A stretch of DNA of 64,000 bases from Paracoccus cavernae (GTDB lineage Bacteria > Pseudomonadota > Alphaproteobacteria > Rhodobacterales > Rhodobacteraceae), in NCBI GenBank assembly GCA_030410095.1, contig JAUFRC010000001.1:1128501-1192500 (forward strand). Direction: 5' to 3'. This document shows, piece by piece, positions 55,216 through 64,000 of this stretch. The translations under genes and the position numbers were made by a program. The first letter of the stretch is position 1, and each line of letters opens with the position of its first letter. The notes under the pieces were generated by a model that was not told where the DNA came from, ran no database searches, and saw only the letters and a program-made list of their open reading frames with translations.

Positions 55216-56281
55216 AGCTCAAAAGCTCCACTATTTCTGCCGATGTAGAGGTTTAAAAACCTACGAAGCAGGCAGACGTTAAATTTGAGATGAAATCAGG
55301 GGCACGATGAAACGCTATGCCACACTCTACTTTACGCCAGTGGTAACTAGCATCATCAAGTATTCAGGTGACAGAGAAAGCTACTTTTACCAACTGGCGT
55401 CACACAAAAGACGTATCACAAGTCACGGATAACCCGCATAATGTCACAAACCAAATGCACACAATAAATAGCTTAACCGGCGCATTCCTATTACGCCGAC
55501 ACGGAAGAAAGCAGGGCCGAACGACATCGCACTGCAAGCCATCGATTTAACCGACGAGTAAGAAACCACTAACCCGTATAGGCACGTATTGCGGTGCTTA
55601 CGGCCCCGCGACCGCACAACGGACAGTCAGAAGCAAGAAAAAACCCTGAGTGGTAGCAAAATGCACGAATCAACCTTAGCGGTATCACGCTCACTTGTTC
55701 AACCAGATTTTTCTAACGCACTTGCCATCCTTGGCTTGTTCCTGCGACACTGCGTAATCCGATGAAGCGACGCCGCATTTGGGGAACTGAAGTGAACTCC
55801 GTTGCCAGCAAGATCGCAGAGCACCTCCATTAATGCCGCTCTGCGCCCGCCGCGGTCGAGGGGCTAGTTTCGCGAGCAGGAATCCGGTACGCCGATCATG
55901 TCCGGCTCACTCCCCCTTCGGCAGGGATCCGAACGTCCATAATCCCATCCGACACGATCGATAGCCAATTCGGACTGCAGCGCGACACGTTTGCACTGCC
56001 ATTATGGCTCTGTAATCTGAACCGATAGGGCAGAAAATGCATGGGCCAGCGAGGGTGCACTTGCAGTTGATAATCTGCGCGGAGGTGGCGAGCAACCTGC
56101 CGCGGCCGCATGGGTAAGCGGCATGAAGACGGCGCCGTGGTATAGCAAATCAGTCCTCGCTAGGGCGGCGGGCTAGGCGTGACCTTGAACCAGGACGAAA
56201 TCGCCTAACCGCTGTCAGCGCATCTCGCGACAGCGCCTAAACCATGATCGCGATGGACCAAAGATTGATCATGTTCTAGCT
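55216..56281. other. Gene-poor stretch of about 1.07 kb
   Basis: I cannot support any coding region here; the longest open frames (61-72 residues) have no motif or codon bias. It holds upstream sequence for the Hint gene (near 55216-55400) and for the glycosyltransferase gene (near 56250). Composition is mixed. It could be decayed mobile DNA. Confidence 0.45.
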
Positions 56282-57924
56282 TTGAGCGCGAACCACTCAA
56301 GTGGGGAGGATTATGCAATAGCGAGCAAACCTGTGCTGCAGGAAATTTTCAACGCCGACTACTATCGCCAACAAATAGAACGCGACATGATCGCGCAGGA
56401 TCCGGGGAATCATGGTGCTTGGCGCCATTTTCGAGACCAAGGCGACGCATTAGGACTGGATCCCTCGCCCTATTTCTCAACCCTTTTCTACAAATGCCGC
56501 TACCCTAACTGGAACAGGCTTGCCTCAACGGCGTTCGAGGACTTTGTGCTGCGTCTTGGAAAGGGTCAGGACCGGCAACCCCATCCACTAATTGACCCAG
56601 AGCACTATCGCAGATCCTCGCCAGACTTGGCCTCTCTCGGGGCGCAAGCACCATTGCATTTCATGCGCCACGGCGATGGCGAGGGGCGCACACCATCGGC
56701 CGGGTTCGATGCCGGGTATTATCGGCGCTGCTATTTGCCGCTAGGGCAGAGCTTTTCGTTCCGGCACTATGTTACCTGTGGCTCGTGGAAAGGGTTTCTG
56801 CCACGGCCAGAGCCTCGCAGTCGGGAGCATTCAGCAGCAGCTATGTCGGCTGCGACGGCAGGCGTGAGTCACCCGTTTTTACTGGTCTCACACGATGCTC
56901 AGCTTGCCGGCGTCCCGATCTTAACAATCGACCTTGCGCGTAGCTTGCGCGCACGAGGATGGCATCCAATCTTTCTACTCGGGAATGGCGGGCCATTGTT
57001 GGACGACTTCAAAGAACTCGGCCCTGTATTTATCCTATCAGAGGGTTGGGATGTAGCTGGGCTGGCCTCTGGCCTGCCATTTCTTAGCCCGGCGCTGATT
57101 AATACCAGTGCCGCCGCAGCCTACGCAGTGCCGCTGGCACAATCTGGGATGAACTGCCTTCTCCTGATCCATGAAATGCCGAAATATATCCGCGATCATG
57201 GGCTTATGAAGCATTTAAGGGGAGCAAGGGCGTCAGGGGTAAAATTGATTGCCTCAATGCCGCGTATGGCTGCAGAGCTAGCTCAGGATCCGGGGGATCG
57301 CACAGGTACTGCCCGGAATCTGCCTTGCACAAACCTCATTTTCCGCATTCCGCCATAGGCGCAGATGGCGTGGGTCCGCGACCTCGCGGCAGAAGATGCC
57401 AGTCTTTATTGGGGCGGGACATGGTGATATGCGCAAAGGATCGATTTGTTCATTGCGGCCGCCCAGTCCATCTCCGCCGCGCTGCCTGGGGCGCGGTTCG
57501 TTTGGCTTGGAGCGTTAGACAGCTGGGCACGGTCCCTCGCGGATCGGGCGTTAGAAGAGGGGTTGGATCTGACGCTGCCCGGCTTTGTCACAGACAGCCT
57601 TGCTTGGTATCGCGCGGCGGATGTCTATCTGCTGACCTCGCGGCAGGATCCCGGGCCTGCCACAGCCATTCATGCGGCCGCGGTTGGCACGCCCTTTATC
57701 GGCTATGCCGCGGATATCGGGCTATTCGGCCTTACAGATGGTATCGGACACTTTGTGCTCCCCGATGACGAGGCTGGTTTTACCGCCGCCGCTATGGCGA
57801 CGGCCGCTGCGATCAGCCCTACTTCACGTCGAATTTTGCGAAAGCTTGTCCGCCAGAGTCTGGATTTGAGACCTACGTGAGCGCGCTTCTCGCCAAACTT
57901 AATGTGCATCAAGCAAGCGACTAA
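56282..57924 (+). CDS. Family 1/4-type glycosyltransferase with N-terminal repeat region (several frameshifts)
   Basis: The N-terminal 165 residues carry three repeats of a FDxxYYR-type module (IFNADYYRQQIE, DPEHYRRSSPD, FDAGYYRRCY) seen in front of polysaccharide glycosyltransferases. The catalytic region, from about residue 190, shows SHDAQLAGVPILTIDLARSL and, after the breaks, PVFIGAGHGDMRKG, FIAAAQSISAALPGARFVWLG and LLTSRQDPGPATAIHAAAVGTP, the GT-B nucleotide-sugar site. At least three bases are lost between 57290 and 57440 and one near 57862, where FETYVSALLAKLNVHQASD leads to a stop at 57924. The start TTG at 56282 is weakly supported. It converges on the NeuD-type gene. Confidence 0.7.
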
Positions 57925-58594
57925 ATTTCTTCCAACGCTCCACAGTCATTGCCGGATTTCCAACCATTTTTGCTCCGCTCTCGACATCGCGAACAACAAC
58001 CGCGCCGACCCCAATCACCGCGCCGTCACCGATCATCAACGGCCGTTCGCGCGTACCATTGCCGATCACCGCATTGGGAGCAATATTGACCCCCTCTCCG
58101 ATGATGACATGACCCAGCACCGAGACTGTAGCGTTCAAAGTGCTATAAGCACCAATGACCACGTCGTGTGCCACCAGGTCACAAAGAACCTGTGCACCGG
58201 CACCGACGACAATATTGGCGCCAAGCCGAGCCGTTGGCGCGACGACACAACCCGGCCCATAGGTCACGGCAGGATCGACATGAGGCATCCCGTAGCAGTG
58301 GGCGGTTGCCAGTATCGCGCCCTCTTCAGCAAGGCGCAGCGCAGTATCACGGCGCAGCGCAGCGCTTGCCGGGGTTAGCATGACCGGAATATCTGCGTAG
58401 TCGTGCAACCTCGCGCATGAAGAGATGACAGGAATGTCCAAACTGGGATGGATAAAGCCGTTCTCGACATCATCAACCAGCGCACGAATACTGACGCGGC
58501 CCTGCCAATGCTCCTGCATCGCTCGCAAGATGAGAAGGCTGTGGCCGCGTGCTCCGAAAACGGTGATTTCGTCAAATTCGGAAGTCGATCTCAT
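57899..58594 (-). CDS. NeuD-type acyltransferase (left-handed beta-helix)
   Basis: An intact 231-residue protein. MRSTSEFDEITVFGARGHSLL opens with a Rossmann-like N-terminal part; the C-terminal half has hexapeptide repeats (VVAPTARLGANIVVGAGAQV, NVIIGE..-type HVIIGEGVNIAPNAVIGNGT) and a GNPAMTVERWKKF end, the NeuD/PglD sugar O- or N-acyltransferase layout. The start is at 58594 because its ATG overlaps the DegT stop (ATGA), so the two are coupled. Acts on a sugar nucleotide in surface-polysaccharide synthesis. Confidence 0.85.
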   Translation of the reverse strand: MRSTSEFDEITVFGARGHSLLILRAMQEHWQGRVSIRALVDDVENGFIHPSLDIPVISSCARLHDYADIPVMLTPASAALRRDTALRLAEEGAILATAHCYGMPHVDPAVTYGPGCVVAPTARLGANIVVGAGAQVLCDLVAHDVVIGAYSTLNATVSVLGHVIIGEGVNIAPNAVIGNGTRERPLMIGDGAVIGVGAVVVRDVESGAKMVGNPAMTVERWKKFSRLLDAH

Positions 58595-59729
58595 TCCCAT
58601 GTATCCTTTGATGCGGCCACGCAAAAGGCAGCGATTGTCGTGGTAATCCTGTTGGCAGCCTCAGCCGTAACCCGGCCATGCAGCGGCAGGCAAAGAACCT
58701 CAGGCGCAAGACTGGGCGCAATGGGGGGCCTGCCCTCGACAGTGACGATCGCGGAGTCCTCCCAAGCAGTGCCAGGACCACATAAAAGGGGAACTGGTCG
58801 CGGGCAAAAATGCCCTCTTCGGCAAGGGCAAGGTGCAAACGGGCCCGTAGGGATGGGGCAAGGCGCAGACTGTAATAGCTAGTGCCTCCTCCAACGCTCT
58901 CCCCGCCCGTGTGAAGCCGTAGCCCAGGCAATTTCGCCAGAGAGCGATCGTAGACCTGTCTGAGGGCCTTCCGCGCGACGACCTCGGAAAAAAGCGATGG
59001 CAGCAGCGCAAGACCCATTGCTGCATGAAGCTCGGACATCTTTCCGTTCAGGCCGACCCCTGTAACGCGGCCCTGCTCCAGTCCGAAATTACGCATCCGC
59101 CTTAAGCTATCTGCCTTCCCCGCGCGGGTAACGACGAAGCCGCCCTCAGCGGTATGTAAGAGCTTGGTGGCATGCAATGAGAAGGCAGAAGCGTCGCCGA
59201 AATTGCCGATAGGAACGCCACCTATACTCGAGCCAAATGCATGGGCAGAGTCGTAGACCAGCCAGAGGTTGTGTCGACTCGCCAGTACCTCTAGGGCCGC
59301 GACGTCGCAAGGTACTCCCAAGAAGTGCACCGGCAGAATCGCTGCCGTGCGCGGTGTGATCGCGGCCTCAACTGCACCGGGGCATAGTGTCAGCGTCTCG
59401 GGGTCGACATCGGCAAAGACCGGCACCAGCCCTAGCCCCGCAATAGCCTGCGTCGTCGCAGCAAAGCTGATAGGAGAGGTGATCACTTCTGCGCCCCGCG
59501 GCAGATCGCCAAGCATCAGTGCAAGCGTCAGCGCCATTGTTCCCGAGGAGGTCAGCGACGCGACATCACCGAGCGCTTGATTTTCTGTAATTGCCCGCTC
59601 GAAGCGCATATGCAGTGTGCCGCCATTCGTCAGCCAGCCTGCGGCCAGTGCCTCAGCCATCAGCGCTGCCAAATGGTCGGGGTCGGGCAACATCGGGGCG
59701 CCGAAGAAAACGGGGCTTATGTCAGGCAT
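58591..59729 (-). CDS. DegT/DnrJ/EryC1-family sugar aminotransferase (frameshifted)
   Basis: A 379-residue PLP enzyme that aminates keto-sugar nucleotides. MPDISPVFFGAPMLPDPD starts it. VTSP-type SLTSSGTMALTLALML, DVDPETLTLCPGAVEAAI, PVHFLGVPCDV, YDSAHAFGSSIGG and FSLHATKLLHTAEGGFVV, with the PLP Lys, are the standard motifs. One base is missing near 58788; the corrected end is PLHGRVTAEAANRITTTI and stops at 58591. It sits between the RgpF-fusion gene (8-base overlap) and the NeuD gene. Confidence 0.88.
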
Positions 59730-61928
59730 CCAAGTCTCCTTTATCAAGCGCCTCACGTAGTTCCCGAGTCGAATGAAACACGACCTGATGCTTCCGATGC
59801 AGGTTCGACTGAGCACCCGAAACCGGCAGAATATGATAACCGAGCGATTGGCAAGTGACGCCCAGCATCCGCTCAATGGCATGAGCCAGAGTGCCATCGA
59901 CTTGTCCAGCCTCAGGAGGAAAGGCGGCTTGCGGCAGGTTCAGATCAAGAAGCGGTTGCAGCGCCGCAGTCCTTGCCCAGAACATTGAGCCGACCGGAAA
60001 GCGCAGCGAGTTATTGTCGGGCAGAGCACCGGGCAAGGCCATGCGCCTTGCCAGTTCCCGGGCAATATCGCGATTGGAACCCCAATGCGCTGCTCCGAGG
60101 ACAGCTTTGAAGGTGACCGGAGCTACCATACCCAGGCGCGGGATCAATTGGAAGAAAGACAGGATCCGCCTTATTTCACCAGGCGAGCCGAGCAGGCAAT
60201 CAAGGATATGCGCCAGCCATTCGTCCAACTGGTCGGAATGCACAGAACGCTTACCATGCAGGTGCAAAACGAGGTCATGCCGCAACTTCGCATCGGCGAA
60301 GCCATACAGTTTGGGCCAAATATCGCGACCGCGATTTGGTATCACTCTGATTTCTGCATCGGGCAAACTTTCCCTTATACGCTCCGCTTTTTCGTCGGCA
60401 TCGGTGGAGACGTAGAGCTGAAATGGCACCGGGATATTGCCCAGCCTTTCGGCGAAAACCGGGGCAAGTCCATCATAATAAAGGTGAAGGAATACACCAA
60501 TTGGACGCTTGAGTTCAGGGACAACTTTGCGGGGTCGCAAAGGCAGGCTGACCTTTCCGCGTTCCCGTCCGAAGCCAGCGGGGCTGTGGTCCCAAAGCGG
60601 CTCGTTTTCAATGATACGAGGAAGAAGTCGATCATGATCAGCTTTCCTGGCTCGAAAACGCAGCGGCGAGGTATTGTCTTCCAGTGCTTCTACAAGTCTG
60701 CGCGACCTTCTGGCGAGAACCTCTATGCTCGTGAGATGGTCCTCAATTCTCGCCCCTGCTTTAATGATCCGAACAAGTTCTGTTGCCTCGTGCAGATCCG
60801 CAGAAAGTGCGTGAATAATCCCATGTTGCGGCGTGGGCAGTGTGTCTGTCGCGGGGTCCTTTTTGAGGCAGCTCAGCATCGCGAGAATCTCGCGCCCGGC
60901 GCTCAGGAGTGATGAATTCACTGTCTCGTCCCTATCGATCAGGGAGAGCGCAGGCGGAGCTGTGTTCACCTCCGCGCGACCGTGGCACCAGAGGCTAGGC
61001 GCCACCTGCGAGGAGGCCAGAAGTGCCCGCGCCTGGGCAAGAACGACCGCCGCGCGCACGCCGAAACCGTGTTGTCTCGCAAGTCGTTCGTGCAGTGCTG
61101 TTCTTGTAGTTATATCCACCGCCGGACCATCTAGCATCCGCTTCAGCTCACGCGTCTGAACTTCTCGATCGAAGAGCTGATGGAGTTCTGGAAAATCTAC
61201 GTCGTTGAAGCCCACCACTCGATCCGAAGCGACTAACGCTCCACATGCGAGTGCATCATAGCTACGATTGCTCATGAAACCCAACATCGACATGAACGGC
61301 ATATGGCTGTTGAGAACGATACGCGCGCTTGCATAGGTTTCAGCCAGCTCGTCATGGTCAAGTCTCTCGCCTCGCCATAGCCTTGCAGGGACTACGCCCT
61401 TCCAACCAGGTCCCCAGATTTGCGGCTCGAACCCCGCCTGCACCGCGTGGAAAACATTTCGGCGGGTAGCGCGAGGAGCGTAAGCTCCAACAAAAACTAA
61501 CGGTATTTCTTCGGTGCATCGCTGTCGCCGCAAGGGGTGAAAATGGGTCGTATCGGTAGCCTGAGGCAGGTAACTGGCGGAAAGCCCCGAGTTCCTTAGC
61601 AGCACGGCAAGCCTCTCCGACGCGACGAAGATCGCCTGATAGCGGGCCAGCATGGCAATCGGGGCTACATTTGGTGGACTGATTATCCAAAGTAAATTGG
61701 GCAGACCAGCTACCGGCTCCTCTAGATGTGGACCGACAATCTGAAGCACGACAGCTGGTACATCGGTCGGGTCCGGACGCTCCCCGCGAAAGAGCAGCCT
61801 GCACTCGCAGCCCGGATCGACTGCATTGCTTTGGCAAGCCCCATTGCATAGGCTGTATCGCCCCAAGCAGCTTGCTTTTCGCGCGTTGCATTGATTCTTA
61901 TATGAATGACTATATCTGGTGCTGCCAA
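59722..61928 (-). CDS. Glycosyltransferase fused to a rhamnan-synthesis (RgpF) domain (frameshifted)
   Basis: About 735 residues with two domains. The N-terminal half starts MAAPDIVIHIRINATREKQA and carries CgeB-like GT-B motifs (LPLVFVGAYAPRATRRNVF and GFMSNRSYDALACGALVASD). The C-terminal half (from about residue 450, IGVFLHLYYDGLAPVFAERL, VIPNRGRDIWPKLYGFAD, LVLHLHGKRSVHSDQLDEW, LRFPVGSMFWAR) is the RgpF family, which assembles polyrhamnose and related glycans. One base is missing near 61815, after AMQSI. It overlaps DegT by 8 bases, so three genes form one operon. Confidence 0.82.
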
Positions 61929-62575
61929 GAAATATCTGCCTCAGCGTCTGTGCTTCACAGAGCGCCCGCTAATGGTTTTTTGAACCTGAACATTTCCCTG
62001 AAGGACGTCAATCGTTCACACTACAACAGCCCGACCTTGAGAGCTTCAGCATCACTGCCAAATTGAATTCTGCGCCAGTGTCGGCGACGACTTGCCACGA
62101 GCTTACGGAATTGCTGTTCACTATCACCAGAGGACTTACTCCCCGTGCTAGCTGCGAGCAAGCGGAGTGTGTCGGAGGTCGCATGAAAAGGGAGCTGCAT
62201 CTGCAAATGCCTCTGTCGACGGCAAAGCGTGTGTAATTAACCACTGGCCACTCGATCCCTGAAAAACGAAGCAAGTTTTCCACAAGGCCTCCCGCCGAGC
62301 GGCAAACCAAACAGCGCTTTCATAGACAGGTATAGTTGAACCACCGTCACCTAAAGGCAATTGCGGATGAGCAACCTTACCGATCAGGGCTGCGAACTAA
62401 TCCGCTGTAAGAGAAAGAAAATATTTCGGGTGCAGACATAGCGCAACAAAGCCATAATGCTGCGTATCATACAGAGGAACATGCGCTCACTCAGATTCAA
62501 CTTTAAGTTGCAATACTCCAGTACTTACGCTTATAACTCACAGCCATGAGTTTAAGTCCAGCTACTGAGGTTCGC
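61929..62575. other. Gene-poor stretch before the FkbH-like gene
   Basis: About 650 bases with no credible gene; AT content is above average to about 62540, then high-GC coding sequence resumes. It probably holds promoters for the diverging RgpF-fusion and FkbH-like genes. Confidence 0.45.
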
Positions 62576-64000
62576 ATGTCCAACGATCCATTCTCCGCAA
62601 TTAAGGCACAGGTAAAGCTCGTGGTCTGGGACCTGGACGAAACCTTCTGGGGCGGCACCCTGTCGGAAGAAGGCATCCAGCCGATCGCGGAAAATATCGC
62701 CATAATCCGCGAGTTGGTCGATCGCGGAATCATGTGCTCCATCTGTTCGAAGAACGATTTTGCCCCCGCCCAAGCCGCGCTGGAGAAACTCGGGATCTGG
62801 GAGCTGTTCGTTTTCCCGCATATCGCCTGGTCGCCCAAAGGTCAGGCAATCGCCCAGATGATTGACGAAATGGGCCTTCGCGACGAAAACGTGCTCTTTC
62901 TCGACGACAACCATCTCAACCTCGAGGAGGCGGTCTTTTTCAGCCCCAGGTTGATGACGGTCGATGCGTCGAAGGGCCTCTCTCCGGTCTGCTTGATCTG
63001 CCGCAGCTCAAGGGAAAGGCCGACAAGGAGCACTCGCGCCTGCAGCAATACAAGGTGATGGAGCAGAAGCGGCACGAGCGCGAGAACTCCGGCCTCTCGA
63101 ACACCGACTTCCTTCGGCAATCCGGAATCAAGATCAAGATCATCACGGATGTCGAGAACCACATGGACCGCGTGCTGGAGATTCTGAACCGCACCAACCA
63201 GCTGAACTTCACCAAAGAGCGCGCGAATACCGAGGCCGAGCGCAAGGCGCTTGACCAGCTGCTCGCGGTCTCGGGCATGCATGCCGGTCTCATTCATGTG
63301 CAGGACCGCTACGGCGATTATGGCGTGGTCGGCTTTTTCTGCGTGCGCACGAAGTTTTCGGGCACGACGGTGCATCACTTCGCCTTCTCCTGCCGCACGC
63401 TCAATATGGGCGTCGAGCAATGGGTCTGGGACTACCTCAACCGTCCCGAATTCAAGGTTGTCGGCCCTGTCGCAAGCCAGTTGAACACGCCCGAAACGGT
63501 CGATTGGATCACCGAAGTTCCCGATTTCGACGCCGATCTGTCGAATGCGGTTGATCGCAGGCTTTGCCTCGTCGGCGGCTGCGATTTGCTTCAGGTCTCG
63601 TTCTACTGCGGCACGAATCGCGATGAATTCGTCAACAAGCAGGATGATCAGGGCAAACTCGTCCGTTACGACGATGTCGGCTTCATCCTGAACGAGCGCC
63701 ACAAATCGCTCCGCCATTCAAACCCGCTGCGCAGCTTCGTCGGGCAAACGCTTGACGATATGCTCGCCTTCGACAAATCGGTGGCCGAGGCGGATCTGAC
63801 CCTGCTTTCGCTCTATTTCTCGGTCCCTTCCGATCTTTTCTTCAGCTATGGCGGCGAGACTTGGGGCGGGGACTACATCGCGACCATTCCGCCGCGCCGC
63901 TTCAAGAAACTGATGAGCGTCCCCGAAACAGCGGCTCGTTTCTCAAAGGAAATGTACCACCGCCGCTTTACGCTGGAAGAGCGCCTCGACATGACCCGCG
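62576..64000 (+). CDS. FkbH-like HAD-family protein, partial at the window end (frameshifted)
   Basis: Starts MSNDPFSAIKAQVKLVVWDL with HAD phosphatase motif I DLDETFWGGTL, motif II KND and motif IV FLDDN, the HAD-IIIC subfamily of FkbH proteins. The region after the frame change near 62985 continues LKGKADKEHSRLQQYKV and GDYGVVGFFCVRTKFSG, the FkbH C-terminal acyltransferase-like part. Beyond about residue 310 further sequence (LVGGCDLLQVSFYCGTNRDE) is unfamiliar and continues off the window. FkbH enzymes load glyceryl groups onto carrier proteins; a role in a surface glycan or lipid is equally possible. Confidence 0.75.

Noticed and set aside
62008..62310. 100-residue minus-strand frame
   Set aside because: No motif, composition unlike its neighbours' genes, and no credible start site.

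Overview
The window reads as chromosomal DNA from an alphaproteobacterium of the Rhodobacterales, most likely family Rhodobacteraceae (Rhodobacter/Paracoccus type). The evidence is high GC with strong G/C at third positions, a holin/GH108 endolysin pair of the gene-transfer-agent (GTA) type, a CtrA remnant, a PleD-like cyclase, adenosylcobalamin-dependent ribonucleotide reductase, TrmFO, Hint-domain proteins, and several small families typical of that group (DUF2937, DUF983, DUF3572, DUF2380). I name no genus.

Layout. 0.2-8.6 kb: proS, DUF2937, miaB, a TfoX C-terminal-domain protein, a class III aminotransferase, DUF3572, a diguanylate cyclase with degenerate receiver domains, DUF983 and a Nudix hydrolase. 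8.7-14.7 kb (minus strand): an enoyl-CoA hydratase, then ccmH, ccmF and ccmE, with a holin/endolysin cassette between ccmF and ccmE, and murI. 15-20.4 kb: a LysR regulator, a candidate small RNA, purL, a polysaccharide deacetylase and a family 2 glycosyltransferase. 20.9-29.4 kb: nrdJ, fthC, mgtE, hisN, an XRE regulator and a quinone oxidoreductase. 29.5-36.4 kb: a Bax-inhibitor-1 protein, a Hint protein, small membrane or secreted proteins, aqpZ, rmuC and an FMN reductase. 36.5-43.2 kb: dnaG-rpoD with a repeat-rich leader, a TetR regulator, a lipoprotein and lldD. 43.4-52.7 kb: rplY, an FkbM methyltransferase, trmFO-gluQRS, hisI, a NifU-like scaffold, a 31-residue membrane peptide behind a LexA-type box, and recG-ligA.

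At about 53.02 kb the core gene order breaks. Only the last 62 codons of ctrA remain upstream of ligA, and the sequence then enters a lower-GC, gene-poor accessory segment to about 62.55 kb. That segment holds a short HTH protein, a second Hint protein and a surface-glycan cluster (two glycosyltransferases, one fused to an RgpF domain, a DegT aminotransferase and a NeuD-type acyltransferase). High GC returns at 62.57 kb with an FkbH-like HAD protein that runs off the end.

About thirty genes, including essential ones (murI, ligA, nrdJ), are interrupted by one-base frameshifts, nearly all one base missing from a short run of identical bases, mostly G or C. Nearly every one gives a full-length family member when one base is restored, so I treat them as sequencing errors and give whole-gene spans rather than fragments. 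The most interesting points are the GTA lysis cassette with a CtrA-like box next to a genome-scale break in ctrA, the LexA-box peptide, and the GANTC-rich tandem repeat in front of rpoD.
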